A DNA stretch of 64,000 nt, from positions 29,614 through 93,613 of the forward strand of contig JBIQJE010000014.1 of NCBI GenBank assembly GCA_044507625.1. The letters are read 5' to 3'. A program made the translations under genes and the position numbers. Shown here one piece after another: positions 1-9,515 of this stretch (the first letter of the stretch is position 1; each line of letters starts with the position of its first letter). This DNA is from Hyphomicrobium_A sp044507625. GTDB taxonomy: Bacteria; Pseudomonadota; Alphaproteobacteria; Rhizobiales; Hyphomicrobiaceae. The notes beneath the pieces were generated by a model. It had not been told where the DNA came from, did not search any database, and saw nothing but the letters and a program-made list of their open reading frames with translations.

Positions 1-1765
1 TGGCGCGGGCGCTCAGCTCGGCAATGGTGGCAACCATTTCGCTGACGGTGCTGCGAAGGAAGAAGTGGTCGTGCGCGATTTCGTCCACCCAGCCGAGCTT
101 CGCCGCCAGCTTCAGCACACGCCTGACATCGCGCTCGTCGCGGCCGAGGAGCGTCGCAATTTCACGCACCCGTGGGGGACGGAACCTCACGTCACCGGAA
201 AGCAGCGCCGCAATCCCATGCCAGAAACTCTCATCCACTGCGGATAGATGAACACGGTGAGACGAGAGCCTGACGAATGCGCCATCGAGCGCGATGGAGC
301 CCGAGCGCACCATGGATTGCAGTGCAGTCAGAAAGGTGGTTGGCGGCAGCCGCGGCATTACCGCGAGGCGCAGGTGCTCACGTCCGACCCCTTGGCTGTC
401 GGGATTTTCCGAATGAAAGGCCGCGAGCCGCTCCAGCACGCTCTGGACCAGAGATTTCCAGCGTTCTGCCGAGAGAACCGTGAGGTCATGGTCCGCCGCG
501 AGCGTGACGAGGCGGAGGTTGACGATCAAGCCTTCCATCTCCCCCTGCGACAGCGCCCTGTCACGCGCGAAGCTTGAAAGGTTTACCGCATAAGGTGGCG
601 CATCGAGCAGACCTGCGAGCGCCGTCGCGGCATCGCCGATCGCGAGTGCGCTTCGCTGCAATTGCCGCTCGGCGCTACGCCGTTTGCGTGCCGGCGGGCG
701 CAGATCGATGAACTGTCCGCCGCCGATCGTGCGCTGGGCCGATACGTCGCGCACGATGAAGCGATCGGGAACCGCTGCGGCCAACGGCTCGTCGAGAACG
801 AGTTGCACCGCGCGCGCCGAGCCCGGTGCGATCGGTGCATCTTCGAACAGCGCAATGTGGGCGCCGGTTTCCGCCGCTGCGTGGTGCAGACGGACTGGAA
901 ACCACTGGCCGATGGCCTTTTCTTCGCCGGGCAGAACCTGCAGCACCGCATCGATGCGCGCGGTCGGTGCATGGAGATAGGGATCGAGAACCACATCGCC
1001 GCGGTGAATAGCGTCTTTGGTGACGCCTGCGCCGGCAAGATTGAGTGCGCACCGATCACCCTGGCGCGCGATATTGGACTCCCGGTTCTGCGCATGGATC
1101 GAGCGCACCCGTGCGTCGATGCCGGATGGGCTGAGCTTCACGTGCTCGCCCACTCTTACGCAGCCGGACAACACAGTGCCCGTCACGACGACGCCGATGC
1201 CCGCCAGTGTGAAGGCACGGTCGACGGCGAGGCGAAAGCGGCCGTCCGAGCGGTGCTCGCGGACGAACGCCGCGGCGCTGAAGAGCTGCTGGCGCAGTGC
1301 GCCGATTCCATCCCCCGTCAGCGCCGAGACCGGTACGATATCGACCCCATCGAGAACCGTATCGGCGATGACCGCTCTGACCTCTCGAACGATGCGCGAA
1401 AGCTCCCCCGCATCTACGAGATCCGATTTTGTGATGACGACGATGCCGCGCGAGACACCCAGCAGATTTATGATCGCGAGATGCTCGCGTGTCTGCGGCT
1501 TGATCCCCTCGTTGGCCGCGACCACGAGCATCGCGAAGTCTATGCCGCTCGCGCCCGCGAGCATCGTATGCACGAGGCGCTGGTGTCCGGGAACGTCGAT
1601 GAAGCCTAAAATATCACCCGATGGCGCAGGCAGGTAAGCGAAGCCGAGATCGATGGTGATGCCACGGGTCTTCTCTTCCTTGAGGCGATCGCACTCGACG
1701 CCCGTCAGCGCCTTCACAAGAGCGGTCTTACCGTGATCGATGTGCCCGGCGGTGCCAATGATCAT
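1..1765 (-). CDS. selB: Selenocysteine-specific elongation factor SelB (3' end beyond window)
   Basis: GTPase that delivers selenocysteyl-tRNA(Sec) to UGA codons followed by a SECIS element. Translation of the minus strand from the ATG at 1765 starts MIIGTAGHIDHGKTALVKAL: the P-loop GHIDHGKT is at residues 7-14, the switch I motif TRGITIDLGF and the G3 motif DVPGHQ follow at about residue 60, and NKSD is represented by TKSD. The frame stays open to position 1 (about 588 codons; I translated it across the window). Its right part has the character of the SelB C-terminal winged-helix repeats. SelB proteins are usually about 600-640 residues, so only a short tail is missing. It starts 6 bp after the selA stop, so selA-selB form one operon. 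High confidence. Confidence 0.96.
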   Translation of the reverse strand, partial: MIIGTAGHIDHGKTALVKALTGVECDRLKEEKTRGITIDLGFAYLPAPSGDILGFIDVPGHQRLVHTMLAGASGIDFAMLVVAANEGIKPQTREHLAIINLLGVSRGIVVITKSDLVDAGELSRIVREVRAVIADTVLDGVDIVPVSALTGDGIGALRQQLFSAAAFVREHRSDGRFRLAVDRAFTLAGIGVVVTGTVLSGCVRVGEHVKLSPSGIDARVRSIHAQNRESNIARQGDRCALNLAGAGVTKDAIHRGDVVLDPYLHAPTARIDAVLQVLPGEEKAIGQWFPVRLHHAAAETGAHIALFEDAPIAPGSARAVQLVLDEPLAAAVPDRFIVRDVSAQRTIGGGQFIDLRPPARKRRSAERQLQRSALAIGDAATALAGLLDAPPYAVNLSSFARDRALSQGEMEGLIVNLRLVTLAADHDLTVLSAERWKSLVQSVLERLAAFHSENPDSQGVGREHLRLAVMPRLPPTTFLTALQSMVRSGSIALDGAFVRLSSHRVHLSAVDESFWHGIAALLSGDVRFRPPRVREIATLLGRDERDVRRVLKLAAKLGWVDEIAHDHFFLRSTVSEMVATIAELSARA

Positions 1766-1771
1766 ACGCCA

Positions 1772-3202
1772 TTATTGGCGGTGATCGGGTGCCGTTTCAA
1801 TAAGGGGGTCCATCGTGACACCGGATAGGCTGGAAAGAAATTCCGGTTCGTCGGTAAGGCAGCGCAGATCCAGCACCAGGGCGCCGTCTTCGATCCTGCC
1901 TATGATTGGCCTGTCCGCCCCGCGCAGCTTGGCGGACAGGCGCTCGATTGCAGAAGCTCGTTCCAGCGCGCGAATACGCAATCCGGCGCTGGCCAAAGTG
2001 TGCAGGGGCAGTGCCCCGGAGCCGATCTGGCTCTGGCACACGCATTGTTCGACGCTGAATGCAGGTCCCAGCTGATCGGCGACGGGCGGCAGAAGACGCT
2101 CCGCCTGATCCGCGATGTCCTTTTGAGGGCGCGTGAGGAATTTGAGCGTCGGCAGGCGCTGGCAAAGGCGATCCGGATCGCTGTAGAGCCGGAGCGTGGC
2201 TTCAATTGCGGCCAGCCGGATTTTATCGATGCGCAGCGCACGCTTCATCGGGTTACGATTGATTTTCTCGATCAGCTCCTGCCGCCCGACGATGAAGCCC
2301 GCCTGAGGTCCGCCCAGCAGCTTGTCGCCGGAGAAGGTCACGAGGTCTGCATGGGTGACGGCTTCGCGTACCGTCGGTTCCGCCTGTAATCCATAGCCGG
2401 TTAGATCAACGAGCGTGCCGGATCCGAGATCGTTGAGCAGAGGCACGTTCGCGTCGGCCGCGATTGCTGCAAGCTCGGCGGGGCGAACCTGGGCAGTGAA
2501 GCCCGAGATGACATAATTCGATGTGTGCACCTTGAGAATGACGCCCGTCTGCGCCGTGATCGCAGACCTGTAATCGGAAGGGTGCGTGCGGTTGGTCGTT
2601 CCTATCTCGATCAGCTGCGCGCCAGCGCGCGCCATGATGTCCGGCATCCGGAATGCGCCGCCGATCTCGATCAGCTCTCCCCGTGAGACGATGGCTTGCC
2701 GCCCGCTGGCGAGCGTATTGAGCGCCAGCAGCACGGCCGCCGCGTTGTTGTTGACGACGGTCGCATCTTCCGCGCCCGTGAGTGCGCAAAGCAATCCTTT
2801 GATATGGTCGTCGCGCTCGGCCCGTCTGCCGGTGTCGAGGTCGAACTCCAGCGCGACGGCGTTGCGCATCGCCTCGACCGCGGCCTCGACAGCAGCGTCC
2901 GCCAGGATTGCGCGCCCCAGATTGGTATGAAGAACCGTACCGGTGAGATTGAACACGGGAAAAATCGTGGAGCGGCTTTTCCGCGCGAGGAGAGCCCCGG
3001 CCATCTGAGCGATATGCTCAGGCGTCGGCGGAGTAGCAGCGCCGACGTGCAACTCGGCGCGTGTTTCCGTCAGCACCGCGCGTAGGGCGTCGGTCGTCGC
3101 TTCGCGGCCATAGCGTTCGGTGAGGGATGACGCAGCTTCCGTCTTCAGCAGCTTATCGACGGAGGGCAGGCACCGAAGCTTTGAATTGCGTGCGTTTCCC
3201 AC
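1772..3202 (-). CDS. selA: L-seryl-tRNA(Sec) selenium transferase SelA
   Basis: PLP enzyme that converts seryl-tRNA(Sec) to selenocysteinyl-tRNA(Sec) using selenophosphate. It has 476 residues, close to the E. coli protein (463). The N-terminal RCLPSVDKLL motif is typical. The NLTGTVLHTNLGRA motif (about residues 85-98) and the PLP-binding lysine K294 in the motif FSGDKLLGGPQAG are present; the lysine position matches that of E. coli SelA. It lies 6 bp upstream of selB in the same orientation. No selD, selC tRNA or selenoprotein such as formate dehydrogenase is visible in this window, so these must lie elsewhere. The 118 bp between this gene and the ABC ATPase upstream may hold the promoter. 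Confidence 0.96.
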   Translation of the reverse strand: MGNARNSKLRCLPSVDKLLKTEAASSLTERYGREATTDALRAVLTETRAELHVGAATPPTPEHIAQMAGALLARKSRSTIFPVFNLTGTVLHTNLGRAILADAAVEAAVEAMRNAVALEFDLDTGRRAERDDHIKGLLCALTGAEDATVVNNNAAAVLLALNTLASGRQAIVSRGELIEIGGAFRMPDIMARAGAQLIEIGTTNRTHPSDYRSAITAQTGVILKVHTSNYVISGFTAQVRPAELAAIAADANVPLLNDLGSGTLVDLTGYGLQAEPTVREAVTHADLVTFSGDKLLGGPQAGFIVGRQELIEKINRNPMKRALRIDKIRLAAIEATLRLYSDPDRLCQRLPTLKFLTRPQKDIADQAERLLPPVADQLGPAFSVEQCVCQSQIGSGALPLHTLASAGLRIRALERASAIERLSAKLRGADRPIIGRIEDGALVLDLRCLTDEPEFLSSLSGVTMDPLIETAPDHRQ

Positions 3203-3320
3203 AGCGACTCTCCAGGTCAGCTCCGTGCCAAGTGCACTCCGTGGGCGCCCGCGCTGTCAACAATCAGTCGGGGGCGTTGAGCAGTGGTGAATGGATTTCG
3301 GCGATAATGCTGTTGTTTCC

Positions 3321-4622
3321 TCAAGGATTGTCGAGGCTGAACACGTGCGTTTGGTCGTCGTAGGCGAAAACTTCCGCATAACGGCCAAGATCGATGATTG
3401 CGCGCAAGGTCTCCTCGGCGGCGGATGGCGACATGTAATCCTCCAGTTCGTCCGCAAACCGGCTCCAGGGCGCGCGGTGGCTGGGCCGCTCGTCGAGCAC
3501 GCGCCGGATGTGGGCGGCGAGCGCGATGTATGTCAGAAGGTGATGGGCGAAGAGCCGCTTGCGCTGATCGGTATCCGCCTCCGCGAACTGCCGGCCCTCC
3601 GCGGTGAGCCGCAGGTCGCCGCCCGCCAGCTCCGCGAGCCGCAACATCTGTAGGGTTTCCGCCACCGGAAACAGCTCATCGATCTCCATGTGCAGCGATC
3701 CGGAGATGACCGGAAGATCGGCCTCTCCGTCATACGGGGCCCCGGCAACGGCCTCCAGCAAGCCCGCCAGGACGTTCGAGGAAACCGGCGGCAGAATGGT
3801 GCCGATGCCCGACCCTGGAAAGCGCTCGACCCGCTTGCCGGTGTGCTCCGCAGCCGAGCGGACCGTCATCTCCACGTAGATGCGTTCGACGAGATCGCGG
3901 AAACCGGGGTCCAGCCGCGTGCGCGGATGCGGCAGCTCGACCTTGATCTCCTTCAGGATGCGTCCCGGATTGCTGCCGAAAACGAGAATCCGGTCACACA
4001 TCAGCACGGCTTCCTCGATGTTGTGTGTAACGAGGATCACGCCTTTGATGGGAAGCTGCCCTTCCGCCCACAGGTCGAGGAAGTCGGTGCGCAGCGTCTC
4101 GGCGGTCAGCACGTCAAGCGCCGAGAACGGCTCGTCCATCAGAAGAATGTTGGGATGGACCACGAGCGCGCGCGCGAAGCCGACGCGCTGACGCATGCCG
4201 CCCGACAGCTCCCGCGGATACGCGGATTCGAAGCCGTCAAGACCGATGAGGTCGATGGCTTCGAGCGCGCGGCGGCGAATCTCCTCGGGCGGCTCCCCGA
4301 GCGCCTCGAGCCCGAGCTGCACGTTCTCCAGCACGGTCAGCCAGGGAAACAGGGCGAAGCTCTGAAACACCATGGAGATGCCCGGCGGCGGCGCGGTCAC
4401 CGCACGGCCCAGGTAGCTGATCGAACCCGCCACCGGAGCGGAAAGCCCGGCAATGAGCCGCAGCAGCGTCGACTTGCCAGAGCCCGACCGTCCGAGCAGG
4501 CCGACGATTTCGCCGTCCCGTAGCGTCAGGTCTATGCCGTCGAGGACGAGCAGCTCCCCCCCGTCCGGCTTCAGGAACGACTTTCGGATGCCATGGATTT
4601 CCAACAGGGGAGCGGTGTCCAT
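3321..4622 (-). CDS. NitT/TauT-family ABC transporter ATP-binding protein with AAA-associated C-terminal domain
   Basis: ATPase subunit of an importer in the nitrate/sulfonate/taurine class. Walker A (GRSGSGKST) lies near residue 45, the signature LSGGMRQRVGFARA in the middle, Walker B (ILLMDEPFSALD) and the H-loop (VTHNIEEAV) follow. At 433 residues it is about 170 longer than a plain SsuB/TauB. The extra C terminus (helical, from about residue 260) matches in length and position the AAA-associated C-terminal domain that occurs on some members of this family. It begins 12 bp after the permease gene stop, so the two are co-transcribed. No periplasmic binding protein adjoins, so the substrate cannot be inferred. 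Confidence 0.9.
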   Translation of the reverse strand: MDTAPLLEIHGIRKSFLKPDGGELLVLDGIDLTLRDGEIVGLLGRSGSGKSTLLRLIAGLSAPVAGSISYLGRAVTAPPPGISMVFQSFALFPWLTVLENVQLGLEALGEPPEEIRRRALEAIDLIGLDGFESAYPRELSGGMRQRVGFARALVVHPNILLMDEPFSALDVLTAETLRTDFLDLWAEGQLPIKGVILVTHNIEEAVLMCDRILVFGSNPGRILKEIKVELPHPRTRLDPGFRDLVERIYVEMTVRSAAEHTGKRVERFPGSGIGTILPPVSSNVLAGLLEAVAGAPYDGEADLPVISGSLHMEIDELFPVAETLQMLRLAELAGGDLRLTAEGRQFAEADTDQRKRLFAHHLLTYIALAAHIRRVLDERPSHRAPWSRFADELEDYMSPSAAEETLRAIIDLGRYAEVFAYDDQTHVFSLDNP

Positions 4623-4634
4623 GTTGTTCTTCCC

Positions 4635-6374
4635 TTATCCAAGACGGAACTTGCGTTCCGCGAGCGCATACAGTGGGCGCCAGAAGATGCGGTTGATGAT
4701 GACGACAAAACCACTCATCACGGCGATCCCGAGCACGATGCGATGGAAATCGCCCGCTTCCGTCGCCTCCGCGATATAGGCGCCGAGGCCATGCGCCCGG
4801 AGCGTGGTGTCGCCCCAGCTTGCCACCTCGGCAACGATGCTGGCATTCCACGATCCTCCCGACGCTGTGATCGCCCCGGTTATGTAGAACGGAAATACCG
4901 CCGGCAGCGCGATCCGCCGCCACCAGAGCCAGCCGCGGACGCCCAGGTTCGCGCCGATGTCGCGCAGCTCGCCCGGAATAGTGGAGGCGCCGGCGATCAC
5001 GTTGAACAGAATATACCACTGCGTGCCGAGGATCATGAGCGGGCTGAGCCAGATATCCGGATTGAGCTGCAGCACCACGATCGCCGACACCGCGAGCGGA
5101 AACAGAAGGTTTGCCGGAAAGGCGGCCATGAACTGGACGATCGGCTGTGCGACCCGCGCCGCGCCCGGTCGTAGCCCGAGCCAGACCCCTACGGGCACCC
5201 AGATGAGGCTCGCGAGCGCAATCAGCACGAACACGCGCGTCAGGGTGGCGAAGCCGAGGAGGATGACGTGTCCCGCCTCGCCCAGCGTCACGCCGGCCAG
5301 CACGAAAGTGGCGATTTTCCACGCAGCGACGAGACAGGCGGCTGCGATAGCAAGGTACCAGAGCCAGTCGAGCGCCGTCTGCCAGTCGGCGGTCCGGTCT
5401 AAGCGCGGCGATGGCGGTGCCTTTCTCGAGGGTGCTGGCACCCGGTAGGTCCAGCGCCACGCTGTTGCGAGCGGCGCCGTAGCCTGCGACACGATCTGCG
5501 ATCGGCGCAGCATCGTCAGAACCCAGGATCCGGGAGGGGCTACGCTCGCGTCCTGCTCGAAGCGGAAGCGGTCGGCCCAGGCAACGAGCGGCCGGAAGAG
5601 CAGCTGATCGTAGATCAGGATCACCACGAGCATCGCCGCGATCGCCCAGCCGATGGCGGTGAGGTCGCGTTCGGCGATGGCTTTGGCGATATAGGAGCCG
5701 ATTCCCGGCAGCGTTACGGTCGTGTTGCCGACGCTGATGGCTTCCGAGGCGACGACGAAGAACCAGCCGCCCGACATCGACATCATCATGTTCCACACCA
5801 GCGCCGGCATGGCGAACGGCGCCTCGAGCTTCCAGAAGCGCATCCACGGGCTGAGCCGGAACGAGTGCGCCGCCTCGGTCAGCTCCTTCGGCACGGTGCG
5901 CAGCGACTGGTAGAAGCTGAAGGCCATGTTCCAGGCCTGGCTGGTGAAGATGGCGAAGACCGCGGCGAGTTCCGCGCCCAGCACCCTTTCCGGCGCCAGC
6001 GACATGAAGAAAACCACGGTGACCGAGATGAAACCGAGGATCGGCACCGACTGGAGAATGTCGAGCAGCGGGATCAGCACGCGCTCCGCCCGCCGGCTCT
6101 TGGCTGCCAGCGTCGCGTAAGTGAACGTGAAGATGAGAGACAGCACCATGGCCGCCAGCATGCGCAGGGATGTACGCATCGCGTATTCGGGCAAGGCGGA
6201 TGGATGGAGATCGATGACGCCGATGCCCGGCTCGGGCAAGGGCTGCATGACGGCACGGCTCCCCTCGGCAAACAGGACCAGGGTGCCGAGGACGAGAAGG
6301 ACCGCGATGAGATCCCAGTATGTGAAGGCGCCCCAACGTTGCGTCGTGCGGGCGGACCGGAGCGGAAACCTCAT
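4635..6374 (-). CDS. NitT/TauT-family ABC transporter permease, two fused permease domains
   Basis: Inner-membrane permease of 579 residues, about twice the length of a normal SsuC/TauC. It contains two BPD_transp_1-type halves: the first has its conserved EAA-like loop near EAAHSFRLSPWMRFWKLEAP (about residues 170-190), the second near IGANLGVRGWLWWRRIALPA (about residue 490). Each half is preceded and followed by several hydrophobic segments. A single polypeptide may therefore supply both membrane subunits. It is first in the operon and is followed 12 bp later by the ATPase. A long frame covering most of it in another phase is a shadow of its high GC content. Confidence 0.9.
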   Translation of the reverse strand: MRFPLRSARTTQRWGAFTYWDLIAVLLVLGTLVLFAEGSRAVMQPLPEPGIGVIDLHPSALPEYAMRTSLRMLAAMVLSLIFTFTYATLAAKSRRAERVLIPLLDILQSVPILGFISVTVVFFMSLAPERVLGAELAAVFAIFTSQAWNMAFSFYQSLRTVPKELTEAAHSFRLSPWMRFWKLEAPFAMPALVWNMMMSMSGGWFFVVASEAISVGNTTVTLPGIGSYIAKAIAERDLTAIGWAIAAMLVVILIYDQLLFRPLVAWADRFRFEQDASVAPPGSWVLTMLRRSQIVSQATAPLATAWRWTYRVPAPSRKAPPSPRLDRTADWQTALDWLWYLAIAAACLVAAWKIATFVLAGVTLGEAGHVILLGFATLTRVFVLIALASLIWVPVGVWLGLRPGAARVAQPIVQFMAAFPANLLFPLAVSAIVVLQLNPDIWLSPLMILGTQWYILFNVIAGASTIPGELRDIGANLGVRGWLWWRRIALPAVFPFYITGAITASGGSWNASIVAEVASWGDTTLRAHGLGAYIAEATEAGDFHRIVLGIAVMSGFVVIINRIFWRPLYALAERKFRLG

Positions 6375-6710
6375 CCGCGTGCCTCCGCCGGCCGGAGCGC
6401 CTTAGACCGCAGAGTGGGGGCTGGATAGGCGCCGAAGTGCGCAGCGATGGGGTCCGGGATCACGTCCGCTCACTCCCTGATTGCGGCAGGAAGCGCCGGG
6501 CCGAGATCGACTAGGCCCGGATCGTTTCCCGCATGCTGAAAGGTCGACTGCCGTCCGTCATTTCTGGTCCTCTCCGGAGGCCAGCTCCACGTCTCTAGCT
6601 AGCCGTGTCGAGGCCGGATAGCAACGCCATCACACCGTGTCACGATGGCAGCCTGAAGCAGAGCGCCTTGTGGCCTTGAGCAGTTCAACGCAGCGTGTGA
6701 CAGGCGCCCA
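6375..6710. other. Intergenic region, no gene seen
   Basis: About 336 bp between the histidine kinase stop and the permease start, both minus strand. I see no ORF with family features and no convincing terminator hairpin. It presumably holds the promoter of the ABC transporter operon. Confidence 0.5.
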
Positions 6711-9479
6711 TCAGGAATGATACTCGGGCTCGGGCTCCGCCTCCGCATCCTCTGCGGCATCCAAACCATCGCCATTGCTCGCGCCCCTGACGAGGCATTC
6801 GATGATCATCTGGCGAAGACGTTCGGGCTGGGCGGGTTTGTAAAGCAGGCGGTATCCGCAGATCTCGACTTCCCGTTCGAGCAGGCGGCTCGAAACACCT
6901 GAAAGTACGATCGCGGGCGCGTCGATATCGAGATATTGCGCTGCGGTTCGCAAAAGGTTTACGCCGGTTTCCCCCGATTGCAGCAGGTAATCGACAACCA
7001 TCACCTGGGGCGCCGGCTCGCTGGCGAGCAGATCCAGCGCGGATTCGGACGTACTTGCCGCGGAAACGTTGCACCCCCAGCTCTCCAGGGTGGCCTGTAG
7101 CGCGTTGAGCGCGAGTGCGTGATCATCGACCACGAGGATCCTGACGCCAGTGAGGTCCACATACGGCTTTTCGTGTTCGAGCATCAGCATGGCGGCGTGG
7201 GAGGCACCCCGCGGCAGCCTCACCGCAAACTTCGTATACTCGCCGGGCTTCGACGACACATGCACCGAGTGCTTCAATAGCCGGGCCGTGTGCTCGACGA
7301 TCGAAAGCCCGAGGCCAAGGCCGGCGCCGAAACCCAAGCTGTGGCGTTGGTCGGGCCGGCTCGCCCCCCGGTAGAACTCCGCGAAGATCTGGTTGATCTC
7401 GTGTTCCGGAATACCGATACCCGTATCCCAAACCTGGATTTCGACTTCGTTGCCGTGGCGGCGGCAGCCGACGATGACGCGCCCTTGCTTCGTGTTTTTA
7501 AGCGCATTGGACACCAGATTGCTGAGAATACGGTAGAGGAGCGTGGGGTCGCTGTGCACGGCAAGGCGTGAATTGACGTAGCGCAGCTCGATCTTGCGTT
7601 CCGCGGCAAGGCCTTCGAATTCCCGGTATAGACGCGCGAGCAGCCGATCGAGCGGAAAATCCTGAAGTTGCGGTTCGATGACGCCGGACGCCAGCTTCGA
7701 GACGTCGAGGATGTTCTCGAACATCTCGCAAAGGGATTCCACGCAGGCGTTGACGTTTGAAACCATCTCCCGCGATTTCTCCGATTTAACATGTTCGGCG
7801 AGATTGGAGATGAATAGCGTCATTGCGTGAACGGGCTGGCGCAGATCGTGGCTCGCCGCCGCCAGAAAGCGTGACTTGGATGCCGTCGCCGCTTCGGCTT
7901 CTTCTTTCGCGCGCACGAGATCGGCCTGCGCACGCTCACGTGCATTGAGCTCGAATTGAAGCTCCTCCGTGCGCTGGGCGACGCGCACCTCGAGCTGCTC
8001 GTTGAGGCGCCGAACCTCGTCTTCGGCGTGCTTGCGTTCGGTGATGTCGAAGAAAGCATTGAGCACTTCCGAGCCGTATTCCACACCGACGCGCCGCATC
8101 GAGAAGAGAACGAGCATGTCGGCACCGGAGGGGGCTCGCAGTCTTGTCTCGTAGTTATAGACGTGGCCGTGAACGCGCACGCAGTCGAGCATCTCGTGGT
8201 AGTCCCGTGGATCGACGAAATATTGCTCGATCGAGCCGCCCTCGCCATTACCGTACGGGAGCTCCATGGCTTCGTCGAAGCGCGTGTTCGCGAAGACGAC
8301 CGTGCCATCGCAGCACCGGGTTATCGCGAGCGGACAGGGCACCCCGCTGATGATCGCTTGCAGCTGTGCCTCACCCTTCTTGAGGGAGTCGTACGCGAGC
8401 CCGCGTTCGGCAATGATCTGATCCTGCTCATCGAGCGTGGCTTTGAGATTGCTCGTGAGCACATTCAATATGTCGCCCAGCCGTCCCAGCTCGTCCCGGC
8501 TGTCGAGCCGGGTTCGCGCGGACAGATCGCCGGAGACCTGCTGTTCCGCGACCGCGATAAGATGCCGAACCGGACGGATGACCGTCACGATCATGAAGGC
8601 CACCGTGACGAGTACTGAGCCGACCCCTGCGGTCCCTGCCAGCGCGACGATACTCGCCCGTGCGCCCCAGAACGGCCCGAAGAGGGCAGGGTCGTCCGTA
8701 AGCAGGTTCACCTCGAAGGTCGGTCCTCCGAATATGTGAGTTTCCTCGTGTATCGACAGCCGGTCGGTCATGCGCCGTCCGGGTCCGACGTCGGTCAGGG
8801 CGAGCACCTGATCCTTGCGGGAAAGCGCGATGGCGGTGTGCGTCGTGGGCACGAACGCTTCGAGGAACGGGCGCGAAAGCGTTTGCCCGACGACGACCAC
8901 GCCCGTGAGCCCATTGACACTGCGCGCGGGACGAACGGCGACGAGGGCAGGGTTCCCCTGATAGGTGGCCACGCCGATGATCGGCAACGACGGCTTTGCT
9001 TCGAGGTTGGACGCCGCAACTGACCGAACGAGGTTTGCGAATTCATCGTAGTCGCCGAAGTAGCTCGGCGACTGCGCGCGCGCGAAAGCGCGCCCGTCGA
9101 GATCATAGATGTTCAGGATATCGATGCCCGAGTGCCCCAGGAAGTTCATGATCGTGTTGAGGGCATTGTATTGGTCGCCGATCAGCAGCCCGTTCTGCAC
9201 GTTCGGATTGTTGGCGAGCAGGTTGGCGACATCGGCGAGCTTGGTGCGGTTGCCCTTATAGAGCGTACGCACCTGCCAGGCGAGCTCACCCTTTTTCTGC
9301 GTGAGATGCGCCTGATAGTTCTTGTATTCGCCCCGCAGGATCAAACCGCCCAAGATCGCCGAGATCAGCGTCAGCAGCGTCATCGGTGCGAGGACTTTGA
9401 GCGTCAGGCCGACGCCGAACGGTCTTCGGCGCGAATTCCAAGCGAGAGGCCGGCGCATATCATGGTTGCTACTCATCAC
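6711..9479 (-). CDS. Hybrid sensor histidine kinase / response regulator
   Basis: Membrane sensor kinase of 922 residues. Order of parts: an N-terminal membrane helix (about residues 27-47, LKVLAPMTLLTLISAILGG), a periplasmic sensor region of about 230 residues, a second membrane helix followed by a HAMP segment (VIRPVRHLIAVAEQQVSGDL), a PAS-like region with an ITERKHAEDEVRRL tail, a coiled coil rich in Glu/Arg, a HisKA box with the phospho-accepting His in ASHDLRQPVHAM, a HATPase domain (GFGAGLGLGLSIVEHTARLL), and a C-terminal receiver (ILVVDDHALALNAL, acceptor Asp in VMVVDYLL). The GTG start has GGAG 7 bases upstream; an ATG follows immediately. It is the last gene of an operon with the response regulator and PhnD-type binding protein. 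Confidence 0.93.
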   Translation of the reverse strand: MMSSNHDMRRPLAWNSRRRPFGVGLTLKVLAPMTLLTLISAILGGLILRGEYKNYQAHLTQKKGELAWQVRTLYKGNRTKLADVANLLANNPNVQNGLLIGDQYNALNTIMNFLGHSGIDILNIYDLDGRAFARAQSPSYFGDYDEFANLVRSVAASNLEAKPSLPIIGVATYQGNPALVAVRPARSVNGLTGVVVVGQTLSRPFLEAFVPTTHTAIALSRKDQVLALTDVGPGRRMTDRLSIHEETHIFGGPTFEVNLLTDDPALFGPFWGARASIVALAGTAGVGSVLVTVAFMIVTVIRPVRHLIAVAEQQVSGDLSARTRLDSRDELGRLGDILNVLTSNLKATLDEQDQIIAERGLAYDSLKKGEAQLQAIISGVPCPLAITRCCDGTVVFANTRFDEAMELPYGNGEGGSIEQYFVDPRDYHEMLDCVRVHGHVYNYETRLRAPSGADMLVLFSMRRVGVEYGSEVLNAFFDITERKHAEDEVRRLNEQLEVRVAQRTEELQFELNARERAQADLVRAKEEAEAATASKSRFLAAASHDLRQPVHAMTLFISNLAEHVKSEKSREMVSNVNACVESLCEMFENILDVSKLASGVIEPQLQDFPLDRLLARLYREFEGLAAERKIELRYVNSRLAVHSDPTLLYRILSNLVSNALKNTKQGRVIVGCRRHGNEVEIQVWDTGIGIPEHEINQIFAEFYRGASRPDQRHSLGFGAGLGLGLSIVEHTARLLKHSVHVSSKPGEYTKFAVRLPRGASHAAMLMLEHEKPYVDLTGVRILVVDDHALALNALQATLESWGCNVSAASTSESALDLLASEPAPQVMVVDYLLQSGETGVNLLRTAAQYLDIDAPAIVLSGVSSRLLEREVEICGYRLLYKPAQPERLRQMIIECLVRGASNGDGLDAAEDAEAEPEPEYHS

Positions 9480-9515
9480 GAGGCGTCTCCGGTTTCGTGC
9501 GAGTAGACCCCATGG

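Noticed and set aside
4237..6336. 699-codon open frame on the minus strand over the ABC permease
   Set aside because: Arg/Gly/Pro-rich translation without family motifs; the overlapping 579-residue frame is a clear permease. Shadow of high GC.
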